A stretch of 41,340 nt of DNA from a virus, in IMG/VR virus record IMGVR_UViG_3300044701_000737, positions 1-41,340 of that record; one strand, given 5' to 3'. Below are positions 1-6,241 of the stretch, piece by piece (within the stretch, counting starts at the first letter, position 1; each line of letters starts with the position of its first letter). The notes below the pieces were generated by a model, which saw nothing but the letters and a program-made list of their open reading frames with translations, searched no databases and was not told the origin of the DNA. Position numbers and translations under genes: made by a program.

Positions 1-1577
1 ACATGGCATTGTGCGGCATCAAGTGTTGACGGTATATACACAGCCTCACGTCTCGACTCTGTGCTCATTTTGGTCACCTTTGGTCGGTTGGTAGTGAATG
101 CATAGTTAATGTAGTTATCAAAGACTATGGCATCGACCCCTTTCCCTTCCATGGTCACTGTGTCTCCGGTAATAAGATCTTTAAGAAAGTCTGCATGATC
201 TTCATTATCAGAGCTAGGCTCGTCCACAGTCACATAGATCTTGTTAGCCAAATGCGCATTAAACTTTCTAAAGATCTGGTCAGGGCCAATAGAGATAGCC
301 ATGTCACCGATCATCTTAGCAATCCAGCCGGTGGTGAACGACTTACCAATGCCTTGCTCATTGCTGATAATCTGTATGGCAGTGTTGTTACGGCACCAAG
401 GCCGTTGAATAATGTTCGCAACCCAGTCATGAAAGTAAGACTCAAACTCCGGAGCATCCTGAAAGAAGTACTGACACCAGTCAAGCCAAGGCTTGCAGTC
501 ACCTTCTATCGGTTCGTATTTCCATTCCTTCATAAAGTTATACTGACCTTCAGGCGTGAGGTTCTGACCTTGGTACTGAGGATATAACCCCATTCCCTTT
601 AGACTCAGCCGCTTGGTCCATTCTTCATACGCATCTTTAAGCTTGATCACCTTTTGTACAGGGTTGCCGTTAGCATTCATACGCTGTTCTAACCAGCTAA
701 TGTTAGCAATCTCAGTAGCTATTTTTGTGGCATTAAACTGCTTACCGTCTCTGAGCCGTATCCATGTACCGTCATAGATTCCCCACTTAGTACGTGCAGT
801 ATACAGATTTAAGTCTCTTGGCATACTGGTAATGGTCGGATCAAGGCTAGTGTTCAGTACTTCCTGTAGATTTCGGCCGATAAGTAGATGGTCATCAATA
901 GCGTACTTCTGGCCTGCGGTCGTAATGAACTGCCCTACACGGCATAGATGCACTTTGGCGCCAAGCCCTACTAATGTCAGTGCTAGGCGGTTTTCATGAA
1001 GAGCTACCTGCTCGTTAGGCTCGCCGTTATCCATCTTACCGTCATAGTCAAAGACGATGTACACAGACCGACCGCCAAGCTGCCGTTTCCAAGATATTTG
1101 CATAAGATCTCTATGCAATGGCAAATCGTTCTTATCAGTCCAAGAGCTAACTCCGGCTAGGCCAAGACAGACATGTGGCAGGCCTTCTGCGGCAATGGCC
1201 TTAGTGATCGCCCATGTCTTAAATTCACCCTCTGTAATAATGATCGGTATGCCGACGTTCTGAATGGCATGCGACCACAGCGGATTGAGTGGAAAGTAGA
1301 TGTGCGACCCACTGGCCTTGGCCTGTGAGTACTTCATCTTACCTTTCGGTGTCAGTATTCGAACTCGGTTAAACGCAGTCAACTGACCATAAATATCTCT
1401 ATACGGAATCTTGATAGACCACTCGGATGTATGCCCCAACAGGCTTCGAGTCTCTTCTTTGTTAAGAAGTTCTAGGCCTAGTGCTTGTACATCTTGGTCA
1501 TCAAATTGTCTGTCTTGTAGGAATTTATTGTATAATTGTTCTGGTTGTGTTGTGTGAGAGGCAAACCCAGACGACAT
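1..1577 (-). CDS. Primase-helicase (DUF3854 Toprim-like plus SF3/DUF5906-type helicase), 3' end off the window
   Basis: Replicative primase-helicase that would lay primers and unwind DNA at the fork. Translating the minus strand from the ATG at 1575-1577 gives about 525 codons open to the left edge, so the C-terminus is missing. A Toprim-like region is visible: ITEGEF (E116, E118) and then FDYDGK (D177, D179), the acidic residues expected to bind metal. A helicase P-loop NEQGIGKSF lies near residues 405-412 and a Walker B-like TVDEPS near residue 452. This order matches the DUF3854/DUF5906 primase-helicases of phages and mobile elements. The start is supported by AAAGGAAA just upstream. The P-loop and acidic motifs are seen directly; the family names are from memory. 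It pairs functionally with the family A polymerase at 8793. Confidence 0.85.
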   Translation of the reverse strand, partial: MSSGFASHTTQPEQLYNKFLQDRQFDDQDVQALGLELLNKEETRSLLGHTSEWSIKIPYRDIYGQLTAFNRVRILTPKGKMKYSQAKASGSHIYFPLNPLWSHAIQNVGIPIIITEGEFKTWAITKAIAAEGLPHVCLGLAGVSSWTDKNDLPLHRDLMQISWKRQLGGRSVYIVFDYDGKMDNGEPNEQVALHENRLALTLVGLGAKVHLCRVGQFITTAGQKYAIDDHLLIGRNLQEVLNTSLDPTITSMPRDLNLYTARTKWGIYDGTWIRLRDGKQFNATKIATEIANISWLEQRMNANGNPVQKVIKLKDAYEEWTKRLSLKGMGLYPQYQGQNLTPEGQYNFMKEWKYEPIEGDCKPWLDWCQYFFQDAPEFESYFHDWVANIIQRPWCRNNTAIQIISNEQGIGKSFTTGWIAKMIGDMAISIGPDQIFRKFNAHLANKIYVTVDEPSSDNEDHADFLKDLITGDTVTMEGKGVDAIVFDNYINYAFTTNRPKVTKMSTESRREAVYIPSTLDAAQCH

Positions 1578-1605
1578 AACTATTTCCTTTATTCAAAATT
1601 GTTCA

Positions 1606-1634
1606 GGCCATCGTTAACGCGATGGCCTTTTTTT
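1606..1634 (+). terminator. Hairpin followed by seven T, terminator-like on the + strand
   Basis: An 8-bp stem (GGCCATCG at 1606-1613, CGATGGCC at 1620-1627) with a 6-base loop is followed by seven T at 1628-1634, the classic intrinsic terminator form. The T run is on the + strand, although both neighbouring genes are transcribed leftward. It would stop rightward transcription arriving from the left, or act as an RNA processing or structural element in the leftward message. Confidence 0.55.
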
Positions 1635-1635
1635 G

Positions 1636-1661
1636 AGCCCCTTCACCAAAATGAAGGGGCT
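1636..1661. repeat. Perfect 10-bp inverted repeat (hairpin) after the DUF932 gene
   Basis: AGCCCCTTCA (1636-1645) and TGAAGGGGCT (1652-1661) form a perfect 10-bp stem with a CCAAAA loop. It starts 10 bases past the DUF932 stop codon. No T run follows on the minus strand. On the + strand it is followed only by GGTTTT. It could be a weak terminator, a message-stabilising 3' structure or an RNase processing site between the DUF932 and primase genes. Confidence 0.5.
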
Positions 1662-1670
1662 GGTTTTACA

Positions 1671-2657
1671 TCATACTACACACAGTTCATTAGCTAGCTC
1701 GGTGGCTTTTTCTTTGGTGGCAATGCCATCACCAAACCAAGCACGATCAATACGAACATCAGAAGTTCTACCCCGATGGTGATCAACAAATTCAGTGACC
1801 GCATTAACTAGGCCCCATACTGTTCCGTTGGCTGATTTTAATTCACTTCCTTTGCCACCACCGGCAAACAGTTCCATAAGGTACTTGGATGTACGCTCGG
1901 ATACTTTTACCTCGCCTTCTGTGGTTGTGTAAGACGAGATGGTATCGAAGTAATCCTGAGCTTGTTCCAGTTCGACCTTGGTCTTCATCCAGACATTCAC
2001 TGAAGTAAGGAACTGCTTCCAAGAGGTAGCGGCTAGGCCTAACTGTGCCTTAACCTTGTCCTCGTCAAAAGCAGTCCGATGATTCACACGAATCACGTTC
2101 TTAGCTTTACCGTTATCTGCCTCGGTCATTGCAAAACCAAGAGTGTTATTACATACAACACGGATGGAGGTGAACATGGCTGTAGTGGCCATAGAGCCGT
2201 CACACGCTGTACCGAGTAATAAGTAGCCTTTGATCGTGTCATCAAGAAGCTTGACTTCTTTACCCATGTTGGCCAAAGCCCAGTACTTTTTGCCGCCTTT
2301 AAGAACACCGGCCGTTTCTAATTGGAATCCAGCCTTCTCAGTGAGGTCACGGTAAAACTCTAGGACTTCTTTGGGTTGAACCACCTGATACTTATCAGAA
2401 ACCACTGCAAGTGGCGCTCTGGTGTCTGAGCGGTACAGAACGTTCTGGCCAGGGAATGTGTCCTCGGCATAAACGTTATTGGAATCGGACTTGAAAGCTA
2501 CTGGAGAGGTGTAGATGGCAAAGTCCATGCCAGCGGCTTTACGCCATGTCTCTATAGATGCGCCTGCTTTAAGCTGTTGACCGAGGCCATGCCATGGGGT
2601 TTCCCCCACGTATGCCATGTTTGCCTGACCGTTTGACATATCGATTTCGTGTGCCAT
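1671..2657 (-). CDS. DUF932 family phage/plasmid-like protein
   Basis: 328-residue protein whose N-terminus (AYVGETPWHGLGQQL) and body (NKYQVVQ-like DKYQVVQ, CDGSMATTAMFTSIRVVCNN) match the DUF932 family, which is widespread in phages and plasmids. The biochemical function of the family is not established. Length is typical and it looks complete. The start follows GGGTAAC, and the upstream 98-residue gene ends two bases before it, so the two are almost certainly co-transcribed leftward and then continue to the primase. A replication-linked or host-interaction role is suggested only by position. Its GC content (29/60 in a hand-counted segment at 1861-1920) is above that of the rightward early genes. 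Family assignment is confident; function is unknown. Confidence 0.85.
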   Translation of the reverse strand: MAHEIDMSNGQANMAYVGETPWHGLGQQLKAGASIETWRKAAGMDFAIYTSPVAFKSDSNNVYAEDTFPGQNVLYRSDTRAPLAVVSDKYQVVQPKEVLEFYRDLTEKAGFQLETAGVLKGGKKYWALANMGKEVKLLDDTIKGYLLLGTACDGSMATTAMFTSIRVVCNNTLGFAMTEADNGKAKNVIRVNHRTAFDEDKVKAQLGLAATSWKQFLTSVNVWMKTKVELEQAQDYFDTISSYTTTEGEVKVSERTSKYLMELFAGGGKGSELKSANGTVWGLVNAVTEFVDHHRGRTSDVRIDRAWFGDGIATKEKATELANELCVV

Positions 2658-2659
2658 GA

Positions 2660-2956
2660 TTAGTTACCCTTTCTTGCTGTTACGCGAATGGTTGAAAAAT
2701 GTGTGGTAGAGGTATGAGCTCTGATAAACTGAGGTGATAGCTTGGCACGAACTGCTTCCATGTCCAAGGTGTCACGGCTTGTAGGTGATACTGTGGCATC
2801 GTACAGATTGCCACTGTGCTTACCATCACCAAGAGCAATGAGCTGCTCTTTTAGAGCTTTTTCTTGTTCTTGGAGTTGGGCGATTTCTGCCTTGATAAGG
2901 CCGAGTTGGTCTACGACATTTACTTCTGTTAGGTTTTTGATTTGAGTATTTAGCAT
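2660..2956 (-). CDS. Small phage protein with N-terminal coiled coil
   Basis: 98 residues. Residues 15-45 form a charged heptad-like helix (IKAEIAQLQEQEKALKEQL). The C-terminal half contains SRDTLDMEAVRAKLSPQFI, which resembles a recurrent phage protein tail, but I cannot name the family. No catalytic motif or membrane segment is evident. It is the first gene of the leftward block: AAAGGA precedes the ATG and the divergent promoter region lies upstream. It ends two bases before the DUF932 start, so the two proteins may act together. Confidence 0.75.
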   Translation of the reverse strand: MLNTQIKNLTEVNVVDQLGLIKAEIAQLQEQEKALKEQLIALGDGKHSGNLYDATVSPTSRDTLDMEAVRAKLSPQFIRAHTSTTHFSTIRVTARKGN

Positions 2957-2999
2957 TTAAGTTCCTTTATTAGTTAATATGGCTTTCGCCATAAGTTGA

Positions 3000-3028
3000 A
3001 CTATACACCAAAAGTAAACACTTGCACA
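3000..3028 (-). promoter_or_regulatory. Candidate leftward promoter with AGTGTTTACTTTT motif
   Basis: On the minus strand a TATAGT (3005 to 3000) sits 17 bases from TGTGCA (3028 to 3023), a weak sigma70-like pair, 44 bases before the first leftward start codon. The spacer holds AGTGTTTACTTTT (3022 to 3010), identical over 13 bases to a sequence at 6168-6180 and nearly matched at 12875. A motif placed between -35 and -10 would suit a repressor site. The motif is seen; its role is inferred. Confidence 0.4.
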
Positions 3029-3092
3029 TCGAGACTAAAAATATTTATAGTTTGTCATATAGTGAAAAAGACTTAAATAGTTGTAGAAAATG

Positions 3093-3120
3093 GTTACAAA
3101 GCTTAAAAATGTGGTACAGT
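3093..3120 (+). promoter_or_regulatory. Candidate rightward early promoter
   Basis: GTTACA (3093-3098), a 16-base spacer and TACAGT (3115-3120) lie 34 bases before the first rightward start codon. The context GTGGTACAGTG resembles the -10 region ATGGTACAATG at 6190-6199, which supports a shared promoter type. Together with the leftward signal at 3000-3028 this makes the region a divergent early promoter. Confidence 0.4.
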
Positions 3121-3154
3121 GCTATCGTAGTCCCATAACTTTGAAAGGAAAGAT

Positions 3155-3295
3155 ATGCAAAACGTACCACAAACCATTGAATTAGTTCAAGAATCTAACC
3201 AAGAACCATCTGATAATATATGGGATGAACAGTCTCAGAAAGAATATGCAGAATGGGCAGCCTATAACGATGCACAACACTATGGAGAACAATAA
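3155..3295 (+). CDS. Small acidic protein, first rightward gene
   Basis: 46 residues starting MQNVPQTIELVQESNQ. It is rich in Glu, Gln, Asn and Trp and has no Cys. No domain is recognised. The ATG follows TTGAAAGGAAAG, a good ribosome binding site, and the stop is two bases before the next start, so it is translationally linked to the 132-residue gene. Being first after the divergent promoter, it would be expressed earliest, which suits a small host-takeover protein. That role is inference. Confidence 0.6.
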   Translation: MQNVPQTIELVQESNQEPSDNIWDEQSQKEYAEWAAYNDAQHYGEQ

Positions 3296-3297
3296 TC

Positions 3298-3696
3298 ATG
3301 TTCATTAAAACTTTTATGCGTAAAGAACTGGCACAATATGCCGTGGACAATATGGTCACCTCATACTGGACCAATCCTCATACACAAGAAAGCCAACCAC
3401 AAGTCACCATCGACATAGACGGTGAGGTATACTGGTTAGACATCTGGCCAGAGACCGGTGAGCTTATATCTGTACATTCACAGAAGCTTATGGATGAGAC
3501 CGACAAAGACTCAGACATGGGTGATCTTTTAAGTAAGGCCGACTACATTAACTTGTGCGTTAAAATTGAAAGTGAAATCTTTAAGAAGAAAAAAGCAGCA
3601 GAAGATAAAGCTTTAATGTCTGACCAAAGCCAAATGCTGTTTAATTTAGTTAATGACATCAACAAAGCTTATTTAGCAGGGGCAAAACATGCGTAA
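3298..3696 (+). CDS. Hypothetical early protein, 132 aa
   Basis: Protein of unknown function with an N-terminal part of mixed strand and helix (residues 20-70, with WTNPHTQESQPQVTIDIDGEVYWLDIW split across it) and a Lys-rich helical C-terminal half. No catalytic motif, signal peptide or membrane segment is apparent. GGAGAA precedes the ATG at suitable spacing. Its stop overlaps the start of the next small ORF by 8 bases, indicating tight translational coupling in the early operon. Confidence 0.7.
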   Translation: MFIKTFMRKELAQYAVDNMVTSYWTNPHTQESQPQVTIDIDGEVYWLDIWPETGELISVHSQKLMDETDKDSDMGDLLSKADYINLCVKIESEIFKKKKAAEDKALMSDQSQMLFNLVNDINKAYLAGAKHA

Positions 3697-3802
3697 ATTA
3701 CAGTTTAGATTTGGTAAGTATTTTCCTCACTACTTTATTGCAGATGTAGTGTTGTACTCAATGATTGTATGGTGGGTTTCGAGGCTTTTCATTAATGAAT
3801 GA
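3689..3802 (+). CDS. Small membrane-type protein, 37 aa
   Basis: Short ORF starting MRKLQFRFGKYFPHYF. The basic N-terminus is followed by a hydrophobic stretch IADVVLYSMIVWWVSRLF (about residues 17-34), consistent with one membrane helix. It overlaps the end of the preceding gene by 8 bases and the start of the next by 8 bases. Such overlap chains are typical of real phage genes and support coding despite the length. No family is recognised. Confidence 0.5.
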   Translation: MRKLQFRFGKYFPHYFIADVVLYSMIVWWVSRLFINE

Positions 3803-3893
3803 TCCTTGCCCATCATTGTTTAACTTGGTCATCGGCACGATCAGTGCCGGTGTTTTTATTTATTTAGCTTTAGTAGTATGTTTATCTTTTTAG
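3795..3893 (+). CDS. Small membrane-type protein, 32 aa
   Basis: Very short ORF starting MNDPCPSLFN. Residues 10-32 are strongly hydrophobic (LVIGTISAGVFIYLALVVC), which predicts a single membrane helix. It overlaps the previous small ORF by 8 bases and ends just before the AGGAAAG ribosome binding site of the next gene. The hydrophobic pattern and overlaps argue for a true product, but the length keeps this tentative. Confidence 0.45.
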   Translation: MNDPCPSLFNLVIGTISAGVFIYLALVVCLSF

Positions 3894-3902
3894 GAAAGTA
3901 TC

Positions 3903-4178
3903 ATGTCACCATTATCATGGCATAAAAGACGGCATGCAGTAGGCATGTCAAGTGTTGCCGAAGTTATTCTTGATCTTATTTTTGATGAAGGGCAAATTGC
4001 AGTAACTGATGTTATGCGTGAATGCCATCATGTCGGCATTGCATCAACTGCTACAATTCACACTGAATTAGTATGGCTTCGTGAACACCACTATGTCAAG
4101 GTTAGTACTAATGCACAAGATGCAAGGCGTAAAGATTGTTCTTTAACAGCCAAAGGCATTAAGTACTTAAATGTCTAA
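3903..4178 (+). CDS. MarR-like winged-helix DNA-binding protein
   Basis: 91 residues, mostly one winged helix-turn-helix. The central helices (VTDVMRECHHVGIASTATIH) are followed by a helix ending LREHHYVKV and a wing with DARRKDCSLTAKGIKYL. That wing matches the D-x-R-x-K-x-x-x-L-T-x-x-G pattern of MarR-type regulators. It is likely a transcription regulator and the only obvious one in the window, so it is a candidate binder of the repeated GTGTTTAC motif at 3010, 6168 and 12875. That link is inferred from co-occurrence only. A good AGGAAAG site precedes the ATG, and it overlaps the next reading frame slightly if the longer start is used there. Confidence 0.7.
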   Translation: MSPLSWHKRRHAVGMSSVAEVILDLIFDEGQIAVTDVMRECHHVGIASTATIHTELVWLREHHYVKVSTNAQDARRKDCSLTAKGIKYLNV

Positions 4179-4209
4179 TGTTAAAACATACACAGGAGGT
4201 GTTCGTTAT

Positions 4210-4422
4210 ATGACTCAACCACTTAGTCCTTGGGAAGAAGCTTATCATGATTGGCGTGATTTATTAGACCGCGCAGGCGCATCTGAACTTGTACATGACC
4301 CTAAAGCAGTATGGGATGAAGCATGGCGCCAAGCACTCTTACGTTCATTAACTGTAATAGAAAAAGATGTTGCTATTACCGATGAAATAAGAAACAATAT
4401 TCAAGAGCTAATGAAATGCTAA
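4210..4422 (+). CDS. Hypothetical protein, 70 aa
   Basis: Small, soluble, Trp-rich protein beginning MTQPLSPWEEAYHDW, with a predicted helical body and no recognised domain. An in-frame ATG exists at 4171, but the strong AGGAGG at 4195-4200 lies just before the ATG at 4210, so I chose 4210. If 4171 were used the gene would overlap the winged-helix gene by 8 bases. It overlaps the next small membrane ORF at its 3' end (ATGAAATGCTAA). Confidence 0.65.
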   Translation: MTQPLSPWEEAYHDWRDLLDRAGASELVHDPKAVWDEAWRQALLRSLTVIEKDVAITDEIRNNIQELMKC

Positions 4423-4508
4423 CCACAGTCATTACAGTCTTTATACTAGGCTTTTTTGCCGTGTCGCTTATTGCAATTGTCGCGATTATTTATTTTATGT
4501 GGGATTAA
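4416..4508 (+). CDS. Small single-helix membrane protein, 30 aa
   Basis: The ORF reads MLTTVITVFILGFFAVSLIA and onward to MWD, almost entirely hydrophobic, as expected for one membrane helix with a short tail. It overlaps the end of the 70-residue gene and stops two bases before the next ATG. No family is recognised. It is the third such tiny membrane-type ORF within 900 bases. Confidence 0.45.
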   Translation: MLTTVITVFILGFFAVSLIAIVAIIYFMWD

Positions 4509-4510
4509 TT

Positions 4511-4777
4511 ATGGACATCGTTAAAGTAGGGTTTAAAACCGAAGAAGAAGCTATTAAGTTTAGAGAGTCTATTTTAGGCGACTACAACATAGTGTGCCTA
4601 ATGACTCGGTTTCCTTCGGTTGATAGCCAAGAGATTGGTTTTTATTTAGAAGAAAAGCCGCTTACTGAAGAGAAGCTAAAAGAAAAGTTTCACGCATGGG
4701 TTGTGTATAACAACATTTTATTTGATGATCCTACAGAAGCCGCATGGAAAGCATGGAAGACAGCACATGGACAATAA
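4511..4777 (+). CDS. Hypothetical protein, 88 aa
   Basis: Acidic, helical protein (MDIVKVGFKTEEEAIKFRES at the start, WKAWKTAHGQ at the end) of unknown function. The start of the sequence suggests a small alpha-beta fold. I chose the ATG at 4511; a GTG four codons upstream (4499) is possible but would overlap the preceding ORF. It overlaps the phosphoribosyltransferase start by 11 bases, so the two are probably translationally coupled. Confidence 0.65.
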   Translation: MDIVKVGFKTEEEAIKFRESILGDYNIVCLMTRFPSVDSQEIGFYLEEKPLTEEKLKEKFHAWVVYNNILFDDPTEAAWKAWKTAHGQ

Positions 4778-5165
4778 ACCAAAACCAAAGCAATATATTT
4801 CATGGGGTCAGATTGACAAAGCAATCGACATTATGTTTAAGCAAATTAAAGCTGCTGATAAGCAATATGAGATGGTAGTTGGTATTACACGAGGCGGTCT
4901 AATACCTGCTGTAATACTGTCGCACAAGCTTGATTTACCAATGATGGCCATGCCAAAAGAACATGTGTTGCCGCTTGAAACAGCAAAAAATGTGCTAATT
5001 GTAGATGAGATCTACGATACAGGTGCTACTATTAATCTAATTAAGCAACATCACCCAAACACTGATTTTGCTGTGTTGTACCACAATCTTAATTTGCCAA
5101 GACTTAATTACTACGGTCACATTAAGCGATTAGATCATTGGTTAGTCTTTCCATGGGAGATGTAA
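4767..5165 (+). CDS. Phosphoribosyltransferase (type I PRTase)
   Basis: 132 residues. It contains the PRPP-binding signature VLIVDEIYDTGAT (about residues 76-88, with the D80-E81 acidic pair) preceded by GITRGGLIPAVIL (residues 39-51), the typical PPi-loop region. The overall pattern is closest to the xanthine/hypoxanthine-guanine type. It would join a purine base to PRPP in nucleotide salvage, though some phage members may be regulatory. It is shorter than most bacterial xanthine PRTases (about 150). An in-frame ATG at 4701 would add 22 residues reading poorly; the ATG at 4767 is preferred. It is one of at least six nucleotide-metabolism genes in the rightward block. Confidence 0.8.
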   Translation: MDNKPKPKQYISWGQIDKAIDIMFKQIKAADKQYEMVVGITRGGLIPAVILSHKLDLPMMAMPKEHVLPLETAKNVLIVDEIYDTGATINLIKQHHPNTDFAVLYHNLNLPRLNYYGHIKRLDHWLVFPWEM

Positions 5166-5314
5166 TGAAAATTCGTAAGCGTTATAGCAGAGGCAGAATG
5201 GCTACCGAAAGGAGAAGGCATGGCATTGCATATCAAATTATGAATCGGTATCAAGCATTTAAACTTAAACTTAAATACGGTAGACGTAAACTTATACACT
5301 GGTGGAGAAAATAA
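5165..5314 (+). CDS. Small highly basic protein, 49 aa
   Basis: Very Arg/Lys-rich ORF (MKIRKRYSRGRMATERRRHG at the start, HWWRK at the end), with a predicted pI well above 11. It is coupled to the phosphoribosyltransferase by a one-base TAATG overlap, and to the next ORF by another TAATG. The charge suggests nucleic-acid binding, but no family is recognised. Confidence 0.5.
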   Translation: MKIRKRYSRGRMATERRRHGIAYQIMNRYQAFKLKLKYGRRKLIHWWRK

Positions 5315-5439
5315 TGATTAACTTTATTGCAGGACTTGTAGTTGGCTTCTTTGTAGCAACATACGGTGTTGGCGGTGTAGCCGCTGCATTGGATAAAGGC
5401 ATTAACTTAGTTAAGTCAGTAGAAGTTAATACAAAATGA
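5314..5439 (+). CDS. Small membrane protein, 41 aa
   Basis: ORF starting MINFIAGLVVGFFVATYG, with one hydrophobic Gly-rich helix (about residues 4-25) and a short polar tail. It begins on the TAATG stop-start overlap with the preceding basic ORF. It resembles the many single-helix small proteins of phage early regions; function unknown. Confidence 0.5.
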   Translation: MINFIAGLVVGFFVATYGVGGVAAALDKGINLVKSVEVNTK

Positions 5440-5552
5440 GATCTGGACTGATGGTTAAATTTGATAAAAGTATTAGTAGCCTTGTAGATGCAAATATATT
5501 TTTATGTCTTACAGTTCATCAGTCTAGGTTTTTTGGCTGTAAGACCATTTAA
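5436..5552 (+). CDS. Possible small ORF, 38 aa, overlapping a hairpin
   Basis: Short ORF starting MRSGLMVKFDKSISS that overlaps the previous stop by ATGA. No ribosome binding site is evident and no family is recognised. Its last third coincides with the 9-bp inverted repeat at 5506-5545, so the region may be an RNA structure rather than coding. Confidence 0.3.
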   Translation: MRSGLMVKFDKSISSLVDANIFLCLTVHQSRFFGCKTI

Positions 5553-5588
5553 GACAACGAGATGGGCGTTGAATCTACATACCCCATC
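5506..5588 (+). other. Two successive inverted repeats in the largest early intergenic stretch
   Basis: GTCTTACAG (5506-5514) pairs with CTGTAAGAC (5537-5545), and GATGGG (5561-5566) pairs with CCCATC (5583-5588). Neither is followed by a T run, so they do not look like intrinsic terminators. Placed 19 bases before the next gene, they could form a leader RNA structure or a small RNA. No known riboswitch consensus is recognised. Confidence 0.4.
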
Positions 5589-5606
5589 GCCTAACAAAGG
5601 TAAACT

Positions 5607-5783
5607 ATGAACGAAAACGAACATTTAAAGCACCAATCAGACTACATTGCCCAATTAGAAAAGGCTTTAGAGTCTAGCATAGCGATGAACAAGGCACAGG
5701 CAGAACGATTTGCGGAGCTAGAAAGAAAGCATAAAGAAGAGTATAACTACGCTGAAAAACTAATAAAGGAACGAAATAAATGA
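5607..5783 (+). CDS. Small coiled-coil protein, 58 aa
   Basis: Charged helical protein starting MNENEHLKHQSDYIAQLEKA. It is rich in Glu, Lys and Ala throughout, consistent with one long amphipathic helix or coiled coil. The ATG follows ACAAAGG. It overlaps the MazG-like gene by ATGA (four bases), indicating translational coupling. No family is recognised. Confidence 0.55.
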   Translation: MNENEHLKHQSDYIAQLEKALESSIAMNKAQAERFAELERKHKEEYNYAEKLIKERNK

Positions 5784-6169
5784 ACCAAGACATTTTTAAT
5801 AAAGTTCGTGAGTTTAGAACAAAACTAAACTTACCTGTAAACCATAAGGCACAGTTATTAGAGCCTGCAGCATTAAGCTTCTATGCACGGTTTTTAATGG
5901 AAGAACTGTCTGAGCTATTAAAAGCACACGAAGATGGTGATCTGGTGGCTGCTGCTGATGCATTGGCAGACTTATCGTATGTGACCATGGGATGTGCGCA
6001 CCATATGGGATTACCCTTACCTCAAGTACTAGATATCGTACACACGGCGAACATGCAGAAGGTTCCTGGAACCACTCGTAGAGGTACCAAGCAAGATGCA
6101 CAGAAGCCTGAAGGTTGGGTAGGCCCTGAAGATCACATTGCTTTATTGCTGTTAAACCATACAAGATAG
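5780..6169 (+). CDS. MazG-like / PRA-PH-type NTP pyrophosphohydrolase
   Basis: 129-residue all-alpha NTP pyrophosphatase that would hydrolyse a (d)NTP to the monophosphate and PPi. The metal-binding helices are visible as MEELSELL (E41, E42, E45) and DALADLSYV (D60, D64), the EExxE...DxxxD arrangement of the MazG/phosphoribosyl-ATP pyrophosphohydrolase superfamily. The downstream KVPGTTRRGTKQDAQKPEGW resembles a C-terminal substrate-binding segment seen in phage members. Length is normal. Phage relatives are linked with cleaning or rebalancing dNTP pools, or with lowering (p)ppGpp; which applies here is unknown. It is the last gene before the internal promoter at 6172. Confidence 0.8.
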   Translation: MNQDIFNKVREFRTKLNLPVNHKAQLLEPAALSFYARFLMEELSELLKAHEDGDLVAAADALADLSYVTMGCAHHMGLPLPQVLDIVHTANMQKVPGTTRRGTKQDAQKPEGWVGPEDHIALLLLNHTR

Positions 6170-6198
6170 TGTTTACTTTTCAGAAAGCATGGTACAAT
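6168..6198 (+). promoter_or_regulatory. Candidate rightward promoter with AGTGTTTACTTTT motif
   Basis: TTTACT (6172-6177) and TACAAT (6193-6198) lie in a 72-base gap after the MazG gene. The spacer is 15 bases, or 17 if TGTTTA is taken as the -35. The 13-base AGTGTTTACTTTT (6168-6180) is shared exactly with the leftward promoter region near 3010. It would drive the operon from 6242 through the polymerase genes. Confidence 0.5.
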
Positions 6199-6241
6199 GT
6201 TCTTGTTGTTTACTTACTACTAAATACTTAAAGGCTAAATT

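Noticed and set aside
195-587. 130-residue + strand ORF in the primase region
   Set aside because: Covers the helicase P-loop and Walker B codons on the minus strand, which are clear; the + frame shows no conserved features.
3298-3696. Anti-CRISPR or anti-restriction call for early hypothetical proteins
   Set aside because: Early position alone is not evidence, and no known anti-defence motif is visible.
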